From positions 15,283,398 through 15,347,397 of the forward strand of contig JAUJPP010000003.1 of assembly GCA_030562195.1 (NCBI GenBank): a DNA stretch of 64,000 nucleotides, given 5' to 3'. A program made the position numbers and the translations under genes. Positions 13,393-23,700 of the stretch are shown piece after piece (the first letter of the stretch is position 1; every line of letters begins with the position of its first letter). The notes under the pieces were generated by a model, which did no database searches, had not been told where the DNA came from, and worked only from the letters and a program-made list of their open reading frames with translations. Source of the stretch: Nipponacmea schrenckii. Taxonomy: Eukaryota; Mollusca; Gastropoda; Lottiidae.

Positions 13393-15240
13393 TTATGCTA
13401 TGGCTGGAAGCTTAGTAGAGTAGGCAATATTGAGTAAGGAGTGATCTGCATTCTCCAATGGATGGCCACAGGGACATGATGGGTCATCCGATATTGTGTC
13501 GACAACATTTGAGGAACATTTATCACTCATACCATTACGAATTCGACAATGAATAGTTTGTAGAGGACGCTTGCCATGGCAGTAGTATTCAGGTGGTTTA
13601 GGGGCTGTGTCTTGTAGCTTCCTCTCGAAAGCATTGGCAGAGATAGTTGATTCCAAGTTTGGACTGTTGACGGAAGAGTCATAATATAGTCTTCTTTGTG
13701 CATAGATGTTTCTAAGTTGTGTCGAAGGTCGTAGCCGTGTGATTCACTTAATGTTCTTAGAGGATATCCAGGTATGGCGGGGGACATGATGGATCATCTT
13801 ATAGAAGAGTGTCAATTTATGATGATGAGATTTTAGAGCTACAAATCCAGTTTCTTGATGTAGGGTAGTGTGTTACCCCACCTAACTTTGGTCTTGTCAT
13901 ATTGATTGAACAGATTTTATTGAAATTGATTTTTGTGCAGATGTTTTAAAAGGATTTTTCAAAAGCATAAAACCAACTCTAAATTTCTTCATTTTTTAGG
14001 TTTTATTTTATGGGTTATTAACATGTGGTATCGTTTTTTTTGGACACTAGGTTATATCACCAAAATCAAACAACGGTATATAGAATGAAGGACTTATAAA
14101 TTGATTTTATATTCAAACGGTACTTGAATGTTCTAAGACCGTCAATGGTTTTTCTGGCTTAAGAAATTACAAGTCCAATGTGTTCGAACCATTTACCGTC
14201 GTTACTCAGGACAACACCAAGGTGTTTGTGTTTATCGAAGTTGAATATTAACATTCCACTTTTTGGCCCACGAGTTTATTATTTTCAAGTCGTCATCGTG
14301 AATTCTCTGACATTGGCTAGGGCCATGTATAGCCATGTACAGAGATTTGAAGACATATTATCAGAAATGTCACTGATATACACGAGGAACAATAGAGAAC
14401 CAAAGTTTGAACCTTGAGACACAATTTGAGAACGAGGCCGTTATGACAGACTCTATCAAATGCTTTGCTGTCGAAGAAAACTGCTTTAATCCAGGGCGTT
14501 TATTAAGATTACAACCTGTTTGATTATAGATATCGACTAGCTTGTATCTTTCTCCGCCCCTAACGCCTGATTGTGTTGGAGTAATTATATGATTTGAGAC
14601 AAAGTAGTTATTCACGTATTTATAGATATAGACTTTTCGAAGACTTTTGCAAGGCATCTCAGCAGTCGATAGTTGGAAGGTTAGATAGGGTCCCCGGTTT
14701 CGTAGATCGGGACAACTGTAACCCGTTTCCATACAATAGGAAAACAGTTATTATTCTGAAGGAAGTTGAACAAGCACTAAGAGGGGAATCGCAACAAAGT
14801 TTTAGAACTTTGTTATTTATTTGATCGCTTCCACATGTTGTAGTGGTCTAAAAGAAAGAAGGATGTTTTTGACATCGGTCGATGAATAAACTGGTTGTTC
14901 GTTTTCACGGTCACTTTGTTTGCGGTTAGGGAGGTGTTGATGAGGATTTGGTAACCGAGATTGAGTTATAAAGAAGTTATTTAAGGCTTCTGTCTTTCCA
15001 ATATCGTCATCCACAACTTTGTCATTCACTAACAAGGATGGAAATACAACTGAGCTAGCAGAGTGTCGGAGAGCAACAGATTACACCAGCTTCCACCAAT
15101 TCGGGCTCTGGAAGTCACCGTGGCTTCGAATTGATCGAAGTTTCGCCATGACACAGTAATGTTGAGTTGCTTCGCCTGTTTGTGGATACGGTAACGTTTG
15201 CGCATGATACGACGAAGATACCCATTGATCCATTTTGGAT
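13393..15240 (-). pseudogene. Degenerate non-LTR retrotransposon ORF2 fragment
   Basis: Read on the minus strand, frame-shifted pieces of a CR1/L2-like ORF2 appear in the correct order. At about 15040-15240 is a linker rich in Arg/Lys with PKWINGYLRRIMRKR. Next, at about 14817-15040, comes LVNDKVVDDDIGKTEALNNF, then ALNNFFITQSRL. At 14370-14732 is the start of reverse-transcriptase palm/fingers (VNNYFVSNHIITPTQSG). At 13527-13787 is a late region with LRHNLETSMHKEDY and LPSTVQTWNQLSLP, and at 13393-13656 the C-terminal module GKRPLQTIHCRIRNGMSD with a CPCGHPLENADH cysteine/histidine cluster. The catalytic FADD region is not recognisable. Multiple frameshifts and gaps show it is dead. Confidence 0.75.
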
Positions 15241-16140
15241 CATTTACCCTGATAGTTACATTGGTATTGATTCCTTCGATTAATTTCTTTGCGATGACTC
15301 AGGAATCTAGTTCTGTTATGTAGGCCATCTAAGTAATGATGAAGCAACTTTTTGTCGCAAACATATCGACCTCTGTGGGCTCTCGAGGATCTTACCCTAC
15401 ACCATCTATGGGCCTTAAATCTATTTATTCCTTCTGTATAATACACGCGAAAATTATTATGTAGAAGAGGAAAGAGAGAAGACCTATTTATGGTTAACAA
15501 ACATTATCCGTAATGTAAACGCCGTCATGAGTACAGAATCGAAAAGAAATTGTTTTATAATTCCAACTTTCTAACCGATGTTCCCGGAACCGATTTCATA
15601 TTCTCTCATTTGTTTGCATATACGTGGGTACTCTACAAGAATTCTGGAAGATATCAAACGTGACATGGTACCTGAAATCTCTGCCGAACAAAAGATTTAG
15701 TGATTCCCAAAGATATCTTATATATCTATTAATTTTCCTGGTCATTATCAGACCCCCCCCCTCTATTATCATTATGAACGTGCATGAAATATACAGTTTA
15801 CTTTTAATTTGTAGCAAACATTCCTCAGTTTCTGCAGTGAGAATCATTTATTATGGTTTCCATGTATATTAATGTTCCTCTGGGAATCAGTTGTCTTCTT
15901 CAATATTTCGGATTCTGATAATTATAGACTTCCATGTGGTATAGGCCCTATTCCAATTATATAATATAGCACCTTCAATTTTCTTAACCATGAGCACAAT
16001 GCCACACTCCAAAGTTAATCCGGGTAATAATAATCCTTGTTAATGCGAAAAAATGACATACTGCCGATGTTGTTTGATCCAGCGGTAATTTATTTTAAAC
16101 CTGAGCAAGTGGTGTTGGGTTATTGGGATAACATTGACCC
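15241..16140. other. No gene seen; possible upstream LINE remnant
   Basis: The minus frame at 15240-15500 lies where the endonuclease part of the neighbouring LINE would be, but I cannot recognise endonuclease motifs in it. A C-run at 15751-15759 is present. Nothing else is supported. Confidence 0.35.
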
Positions 16141-16204
16141 AGGGTCCCTTGGCCGAGTGGTCATTTTACGATTGACATGTATTTCTGGCGTTTAGGTGCC
16201 TGGA
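16141..16204 (+). mobile_element. tRNA-derived SINE head, truncated
   Basis: Reads gggtcccttggccgagtgg, a pol III A-box region typical of Ser/Leu tRNAs, followed by 'attgacatgtatttctgg' and 'ttaggtgcctgg'. The same phrases occur in the fuller copy at 16546-16720. The B-box half is lost where LINE-tail sequence begins at about 16205. Confidence 0.6.
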
Positions 16205-16515
16205 TCTTTCTCATACGCTGCACCATTTCTATGGAGTCTGCTTCCTGAGCATATCAAGAATTGTGAAAAAAGTTGTAAAAAAACAGAACTTTTTAAATGT
16301 TTTCATACAGAGTCTTTTTAAACTTTTAAATTTCTATTAAGTGTTTTAACTAGGACCAATTGTCATTTTACATTGTACTTGTAGGTGTTTATTTTTATTT
16401 TTTTATTTATATATACATTTGACAAACTGTAATTATAGCGCCACGGAGCAATTATTTTACTGGGTTGAAGGCGCTCTACAAATTAATTATATTATATTAT
16501 TCTTATTTTTAAAGT
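16205..16515 (+). mobile_element. LINE 3' tail fragment (CR1/L2-like)
   Basis: On the plus strand 16208-16322 encodes the last residues of a reverse-transcriptase ORF, FSYAAPFLWSLLPEHIKN and then KTELFKCFHTESF before a stop. This is the familiar 'F.YAAP.LWN.LP..I' ending of non-LTR ORF2 proteins. Downstream the tail 'gaaggcgctctacaaatta' runs into an att/atta microsatellite, a usual 3' end of L2/CR1-type elements. It is 5' truncated, as expected for incomplete reverse transcription. Confidence 0.7.
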
Positions 16516-16545
16516 CTACCAGTCTGCTGCTTTCCATTTTTGTGG

Positions 16546-16720
16546 AGGGTCCGTTGGCCGAGTGGTCTAGACGGTTGACATGTATTGCTGGTGATTAGGT
16601 GCCTGACTTTGAGATCGCTGGTTTGAAACCCGTTCGGGTCTCAGCCAATTTTCAGCACGAGAATCTGTGCTATACCAAGAAAGTGTTATCCCAATGGTTC
16701 ATTAAAGAAAACTTTATCAT
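16546..16720 (+). mobile_element. tRNA-derived SINE
   Basis: Starts gggtccgttggccgagtgg (A box) and has a B-box-like ggtttgaaacc at 16620-16630, about 65 bp downstream as in a tRNA. It then continues into a non-tRNA body with 'aatctgtgctataccaag'. The anticodon region does not fold as a normal tRNA, and a second copy of the head sits at 16141, so this is a SINE and not a tRNA gene. The 3' end is approximate. Confidence 0.6.
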
Positions 16721-18035
16721 TTTAAAAAATGGTGAAAAAATACCTTTAATGTTGCTGAAAGAACTCTGAAAGTAATCTCGTAGAAGAGCATACATCAAAA
16801 CTGAGATCTATAATAATTCCCAAATATCAAGAGGTTAACAAAAAACATGATATCAGTTTCAATTTCAGATTTTCAATAAGTAAACCACGGAGGATTTCCA
16901 TCTATTTTAATTCTGTACCTTGTCTTGGCAGTTTATTTATTAACATATAATACAGCCCCTTCTCCTTCTCTTAAGATAATGATTGATGTTATTATTTACT
17001 GTTAAGAATATTAAACATATCAGACAATCTGAACAATATAGGGATATTAAACTTTCCATTTATCACTTTTTATTTGAATATATGGTCAGAAACGGCTACT
17101 ATTTTATAGTAGAAAATCTTTTTGGTGTTGCATATAGATTCAAATTCTATATTGAAATATTGAACAATATTTTAATGACGACTCATTTCTAGCAAATATG
17201 CAGTAGACATGTGTAAACCATCGAGCACATATACTCCAGACACAGATATACTTATACACACGATAGAGTGTGGGGAGTGGAGAGTGTCTGTGCAAGCAAA
17301 TCTTCAACGTATTGACTGTATTGAGCTGCGATGATTTGGTGTTGATTTAATCTTCTATTATATATATTGATATATAGTTCTCAGAATACATAGATAAAAG
17401 AGTTCCAATTCGCATCTTATTAAGACAGTGTACATGCATGGCCCCCATTTGGTAATAAAAAGAAAACACCAACTACAAGTGCAAGTGATATGAAGGTGAC
17501 ACCAATCGAGCAAGTGATTTTGATGGAAGATATCAACCCCAAATCGTCAAGGGAGAGCTTTTGAATCTACAATCTACAAAATATTCGAATTGTAACATTT
17601 CAAAAGCATTGTTTACTAAGCTTCTCGGGTTGTTAAACCCTTTTATTCCGAGTTCTTAAATAGATTCCGAACTATATTTATACAAAAAAAAGCTGGTCGT
17701 AGCACAGTCAAAAAATAGAAACTTTAATGATAGGCTATCCTTGTTCACGGTAGACTTGATCCAATTAACTAGTTTTTATCGGTAATAATTACATATTATA
17801 ATTTTTCTGACTTTTAGGTCTCTGTTAGAAGTACTATGTATTCATATTAACATATTAACCTTAACAATAATGAACTCTTCTTCAACCCTGTATCAGTGCC
17901 TTCTGTTGAATAGTAACTTGTTACCTTTCAACCACCCTTATTACTAAGTTGCATCAAAATCTATCTATTCGCCCTAATTATTTCAGGATTTCCCGGGTGC
18001 GAAAAGGACCATCTGCGAATTAAATATTAAATATA
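16721..18035. other. AT-rich intergenic stretch, no gene seen
   Basis: No coding exon or repeat with recognisable ends. The open frame at 16983-17192 has no family resemblance. Confidence 0.4.
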
Positions 18036-19555
18036 TACTGAACATCATTGAAAACGCACCACATGTAAATTTTGAAATAAGGCAATAGAATCTTTTGGAA
18101 ATGGAAAATTAATGGTGGGAATTGTGATAATAACACAGTAGATCGTAAATAACGCTCTACAGTAAAAAACGTATCGTTCGAACACATCATCGAACACATC
18201 ACATGAAAACAACAAAATTCATGCACATCATACACGAAGGACACAAATTGCACGCAGAAGGCATGCTGTTCAGGGGTATAAATGACCTTCGGCACAAAAC
18301 CGTTCACATTTTCGCAGTACTTTCGTAAGTAAAGTTTTTTCGCCATGCCAAGATTGTCACCAGAGGAACGAGAACGGGCCTTGGGTATGTTGCAGGTCGG
18401 AGCTTCAAGCAGAAACATTGCACGACGATTTGGGTGCCATCATTCAACCATTCTGAGGCTTGCTAACAGATACCAACAAACAGGAACCAGCAGGGACCGG
18501 CAACGCCCAGGTCAGGCACGTGTTACCACCCCTCGTCAAGATCGAGACATTGTACGGCGCCATATTCGGGATCGAACCTTGCCCGCTGCCAGAACCGCCA
18601 ACAATGTCCAGGGTCGACGTGGTTTGATCAGCGCTTCCACCGTCCGACGCCGTCTCCGTGCGGCAGGGTTACGTTGTCGACGCCCTTACGTTGGACCCAT
18701 CCTGACTGACAGGCATCGCCGTGAACGCCGACAATGGGCTGAACAGCATCGTGTGTGGTTGTTACGACGTTGGCATGGTGTGGTGTTCTCCGACGAGTCG
18801 CGTTTTCACTTGCGAAATGCTGACGGGCGTCTACGGGTATGGCGTCGACGGGGTGAACGTTATCATCAGGATTGTGTTGTGCAAACCGATCGGTGGGGTG
18901 GAGGCAGCATTATGGTGTGGGGAGGGATAAGTTATCCCCACAGAACCGCTCTGATTGTTTGTCGTGGCAGAGTGAATGCCGTTTACTACCGTGACAACAT
19001 TCTTCAGAACAACGTTCCCTTCTTTCACCAGCATCAAGATCTGCACACATTTCAACAAGACAATGCACGAGCCCACACTGCACGTGTTTCGATACAGTAT
19101 CTGGCTAACAACAACATTCCTCTACTTCATTGGCCTGCATTGTCACCAGATTTGTCACCCATCGAACACTTGTGGGATTACATCGGCCAACGCCTCGCAG
19201 TTCGTCCGCAGATCAACAACCTTGGGGAACTCGACAATGCCTTGCAGCAAGAGTGGAATGCAGTGCCTCAGGACTTTATTCAGAGACTTATCCGTTCAAT
19301 GAGGAGACGTTGCACAGCTTGTGTTGCTGCTCACGGCGGTCATACACGCTACTGACTTTCCATTTTGACCCCATCTTTATTTCATTGTCAATTTGTCAGC
19401 TGCATTAAATCTTCACTATTTTGCTTGATTGTTTTTGCTTCTGTTCTTTATCAAACATTGGTCTACACAAATATGTAAAATTTACATAGATTGCTCATTT
19501 CTGCTCTTTGAAATCCACAATTTTAGGGGTGGTGCGTTTTCAATAATGTTCAGTA
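18036..19555 (+). mobile_element. Complete Tc1/mariner-type DNA transposon
   Basis: The element is flanked by TA dinucleotides (18034-18035 and 19556-19557), the target duplication of the Tc1/mariner superfamily. The left end reads tactgaacatcattgaaaac followed by gcaccac. The right end read in reverse is tactgaacattattgaaaac then gcaccac, so the ~27-bp terminal inverted repeats differ at one position. At about 1.52 kb with one intact transposase gene, it has everything an autonomous copy needs. Its coding part is clearly more GC-rich than the flanking DNA, which fits recent arrival. Confidence 0.93.
18345..19355 (+). CDS. Tc1-like DD34E transposase, intact
   Basis: A 336-residue protein that would cut the element out at its inverted repeats and insert it at TA. 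The N-terminus (residues about 1-110) is a paired-type double helix-turn-helix DNA-binding region beginning MPRLSPEERERALGML, with GCHHSTILRLANRY as the first recognition helix area and an Arg-rich linker with RQRPGQAR. The catalytic DDE/RNase H-like domain follows: FSDESRF (D150), FQQDNARAHTA (D239) and SPDLSPIEHLWD (E274). There are 34 residues between the last two acids, hence DD34E. The glycine-rich stretch WGGGSIMVWGGI typical of Tc1 proteins is at about 184-195. No stop or frameshift interrupts it. The ATG at 18345 is 309 bp inside the left end, and the stop is 200 bp before the right end. Confidence 0.95.
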   Translation: MPRLSPEERERALGMLQVGASSRNIARRFGCHHSTILRLANRYQQTGTSRDRQRPGQARVTTPRQDRDIVRRHIRDRTLPAARTANNVQGRRGLISASTVRRRLRAAGLRCRRPYVGPILTDRHRRERRQWAEQHRVWLLRRWHGVVFSDESRFHLRNADGRLRVWRRRGERYHQDCVVQTDRWGGGSIMVWGGISYPHRTALIVCRGRVNAVYYRDNILQNNVPFFHQHQDLHTFQQDNARAHTARVSIQYLANNNIPLLHWPALSPDLSPIEHLWDYIGQRLAVRPQINNLGELDNALQQEWNAVPQDFIQRLIRSMRRRCTACVAAHGGHTRY

Positions 19556-19739
19556 TATAAGACAGCACTGACTCAGCTGTCACCTTATTCTATATTTATG
19601 TTTTAGAATGTTAATATTTTTGTTGATTATTTTTATCACGTGTTTTATTGTATTAACTGTATAGCGTTATGTGATTATTAATGTAAAGCGATATACTATG
19701 AATAAATCATTCTCATTAAAAATCCATAAAAAAAACAGC

Positions 19740-20045
19740 TCTTAAGCGTGTCCACAATATATTGAACGCCCTTTCAAGAACAAGGACAATAACCTATATC
19801 ATTTATATTTCAATTGGTCTGATTTTCAATATGGTTAATCCTTGGGAGATTACAAACACAACAACTTACACCAAAATCCATCAAGCAACCAGCTCTTTGT
19901 CGTGTTCACAAAGAATTTTACGAACAAGGGCGATAACTCATTTTCAATAGGATTAATCCTTGTGTGATTACGAACACAACAAATTTCTCCAAAACCCACC
20001 AAGAAAGCAGCTCTCTATCGCGTTTACAAACAATTCACGAACAGA
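19740..20045. repeat. Two pearl/HINE-like tandem units
   Basis: Two diverged units about 150 bp apart each carry 'tttcaagaacaaggacaata' or a variant, 'ttcaatatggttaatccttg' or a variant, and 'aaaatccatcaag' or a variant. These match the tandem units of the element at 56127-58246. The termini and microsatellite are missing, so this is an internal fragment. Confidence 0.55.
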
Positions 20046-20051
20046 AATATA

Positions 20052-20057
20052 TTTATT
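20052..20057 (-). terminator. Possible MAN2B1 polyadenylation signal
   Basis: AATAAA on the minus strand, the first canonical hexamer I find downstream of the MAN2B1 stop codon at 20714. If used, the 3' UTR would be about 0.66-0.68 kb and would contain the whole 57-bp minisatellite. Non-canonical signals nearer the stop are possible. Confidence 0.3.
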
Positions 20058-20216
20058 ACTCATAAAAACAAATATACAAGAATATACCCAAAGTTTATAA
20101 ATCCAAGAAACTAATTATCGGCAAGAATTTTGCGAATCTACGGATAAAAGTTGCTCTAAAACATTTTTTCACTATCTGGAAAAACAACTCTTATTGCAGT
20201 ACAATTGAATCAACAT

Positions 20217-20690
20217 ATATAAAGATATCTTATTATGATGCTTGACAAATAACCATTGAACATCAATGTCTTTATACATGTATATCTAATTATGGTGTTT
20301 GACAAATCACAACTGCACATCAATATCTTTATACATGTATATCTAATTATGATGTTTGACAAATAACAACTGCACATCAATATCTTTATACATGTATATC
20401 TAATTATGATGTTTGACAAATAATAACTGCACATCAATATCTTTATACATGTATATCTAATTATGATGTTTGACAAATAACAACTGCACATCAATGTCTT
20501 TATACATGTATATCTAATTATGATGTTTGACAAATAACAACTGCACATCAATGTCTTTATACATGTATATCTAATTATGATGTTTGACAAATAATAACTG
20601 CACATCAATATCTTTACACATGTTTATCTAATTATGATGTTTGACAAATAATAACTGCACATCAATATCTTTATACATGTATAATGTGCA
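20217..20690. repeat. 57-bp minisatellite downstream of MAN2B1
   Basis: About eight units with a strict 57-bp step. The phrase 'catgtatatctaatta' recurs at about 20278, 20335, 20392, 20449, 20506, 20563, 20620 and partially at 20677. Units differ by a few bases and the edge units are most diverged. Because 57 is a multiple of three, one minus frame stays open for 132 codons as a 19-residue repeat (CSCYLSNIIIRYTCIKTLM). That is a by-product of the period, not a gene. The array starts about 24 bp downstream of the MAN2B1 stop codon. Confidence 0.9.
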
Positions 20691-20713
20691 AATAACAATT
20701 GCACATGATTATC

Positions 20714-23700
20714 TTACTGTCTTGACTTTATCTGTATTTGGAATGTTCTGATCTGCATTGGATTCAGTGTAACTGTCAGGTCATCTCCAAGTTTCGAACT
20801 TTCATATTTCAATCTGGATTCTGAAATAAACATCAGAAAATCGAACTAGATCAACATTCCAATTTTACAACTACCACAAAAACAATCAATTAAAATTCAT
20901 CACTCTTTGGAGTACTTTTGCTTATAATTCATAAATATAGATAGTCACAAAATAAAATAAACTTCCATTATTATATGAGGGACTTTTATTAGATAGGTTC
21001 AAATGCAATGGCAATGGTGATATAGTATACATACACTCTTTGCATTAGAAGTAAATTATCCATTTTTATATACATATATAATGTTTTCCTTGTTTATATA
21101 AAATAATGCGTCTACTAAGTAAGGAAAGAGAAACTTATTTCCTAATGACCCTATTCTGTTACTTATCTTTCTTATTTATTATGGCCTCAAGAATTTATTA
21201 CACGCCTTCTTGCAATCATATACATTAAGACATTGTTTATATCTCACCATTAATTGAAGTTGTTTTACTATCCTCTGACATCCATTTTAATCTGTCTAGT
21301 TGATTAAGTGGTAAATTAGCTCCTAATGTTAATTCAGTAGCACTAGTAATTTCAAATGTTGTAAATAAATCCTATTGGTTAAATAGAAAAATAATATTAA
21401 TCAACAAATCAAGCTAAATTAAATATACATTTAGAAATTCTATGACCCTAGTCTAAGATTCTAGAATCAGATTCTTGATTATTAATAGCTTGCCTGGCAA
21501 GCAAGGTAATCATACACCCACATAGCAGCTTTGTTAAATCTTTGGGTTCGAATCCCGATCGGTGCGAGGTAATAAAAATTAAGTCTGATTTCTAGGCCCA
21601 TCCCTTCCCGGAACTAAGAGATAGTAAATTAGAACTTGATCACCATCTTATCAATACCAATACTCACACCAAGTTTCATCAAAATAGTAGCCCCTATCGC
21701 ACCCACAATAAAATGTTGACGCGATTTTACTAAATCAAGGCCATTAACACACAAACCATTCACCAAAAATCGTCATATTCCAATCCGCACAATAGGTTTC
21801 ATCAAAATCCATTGATAATTGTAACTTCTATTGTGTCTAGAACAAATATAGAGGTAGGGGCAATAACTCAAAAAACCGTTCATCGAAAAATCGTCCAAAT
21901 CGCCATCTTATCAATTCCAGTGCTTATACCAAGTTTCATTCAAATCCATATAAATTTGTAGTATCTATAGTGTCTATAACAAATGATGACGGACCGACGG
22001 ACAGGGGCAATGACTATATTCACCCACATATTCATGTGGGCGTATAAAAACGTTCATTGAAAATCATAAAGATCCAATAGATCATCAATATATATGATCA
22101 CAGACAGGAGATTACATTAATATCTGATCAAAACTGTAGTTTCCATTGTGTTCACAAGAAAGGTTGACAGACACACGAACTGACAGGCTTAACAGCAATA
22201 TATGCTCACAACATTATTTAATGCAACATTTACCATGTGGGTGTATAAAAAAGTCTTCAAAGTCATAAACATATAAATTAAGGAAGATATTATATTCATT
22301 GAAATAAACAATGATACAACTAAAATAGACTGGTATCAAATACATACTTAAATTTCAAGTGCACTTAAAATTGAAAGCAAAAACATGTTAGTAATAGGAA
22401 ATTGAAATGAAACTATGTCTATTTTATTATACAGGAAGTTAAACTTCATTGTATATTTAATATATCTAATGTTGACTGTCAAAATGATACATTTACATAT
22501 TTCTTCACAAACAAAATAATGCAAGAGAAGCAATACTGTTCATTATGTTAGTTTAAATTTGATGCCAAAATTGTTTTTAATCATACTATAACAATCCTTT
22601 TGTTTTTTGTTGATCTTAAAGGTGTAATAGGTCTTAGAATGAACATAAAATTTGAAAATTTGTCAGTAAGAGCTCTATTCATCAGTAAATGTACCTGGTA
22701 CAATAAATAACATAAAAAAAAACAAAAAAACAAAACACTAAGTAATTATTCATCAAGATGCTTTTGATTATTGAAAAACGCTTAATAAATTGATTAAGCG
22801 TTTTTCAAAAATGACTTAGTTTTGCGAGTTTGCAAGATTTTAAGAGATTCAGTTACTTTATGACACTAGGTAAGTTCCCTGATAAATATATACTCATATT
22901 GACCTTTCTTGAGAACTAAATTTTTTTGTTCATGCTAAGTCCTATTAACCCTTTAAAATTTTCAAAGTAATATGCAATTATAAAACAAAACTTATAAACC
23001 AACCTGTAAAGTAACATTAACTGGTTTGGACAAATTAACATCTTCATCACTTTCAAACATATGTTCTAATCGTAGTAAGAATGGTTGATCTTGTGAAGGA
23101 ACAGGTCCAGTACCAGCAAATTGTTCTAATGTTAATAAATGGATATTTGGTGGCAATGGTTTATTTACTCCTGACCACTGTTTCAAATAAAATTGTGATT
23201 GTTATTTGTTTAGGTAGAATAAAACAATGATAAATAATAAAACAAGAGTATAAGATGAATATTTTTGATGATACAAATATCAAATTTTAAATGTACATGA
23301 GAGACATTTATAGCTCCTATTTGCATCAATGAGATTTTTGATAATTAAATTACATGTAGTAATATATATTGGCATATGCTTGGTAATTGTCATGAAAAGG
23401 AATGTGTTTGCTTTATCTTACCATAGTCCTATACTGTTTACTCCATTCATTGTACTTCATTTGAGCATTAGTGAAGGATAATTGTGGAGCCATAAATAAT
23501 TCTTCAGCAAAGGGTCTTTGTACAGCTGCTGATTCTTTTATCCTATCCAGGAAAATAAAATGGCTACCTAGAAATAGAAATTAAGAATTGTATACTTGTA
23601 TATAGAGGTCAGTAATTGGAAGCTTTAGCACTGGCACTTGTGGTGAAGATCTTTGAAAGTCCAATGAAATCTTCAAAGCTTAAATTTATACTAGATATTA

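Noticed and set aside
13393..13656. A small zinc-finger gene (CPCGHPLENADH)
   Set aside because: The cysteine/histidine cluster is the C-terminal module of LINE ORF2; the upstream pieces are other parts of the same broken ORF.
16546..16720. A functional tRNA gene
   Set aside because: A and B boxes are present, but the arm and anticodon region does not fold as a tRNA and a truncated second copy lies 400 bp away; this is a SINE.
18721..19302. Extra open frames overlapping the transposase on both strands
   Set aside because: Shadows caused by the GC-rich transposase gene; only the 336-residue frame has DDE motifs.
20210..20608. 132-codon open frame on the minus strand
   Set aside because: It is the 57-bp minisatellite read in one frame; the period is a multiple of three so stops are avoided. 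No start context, splice link or family.
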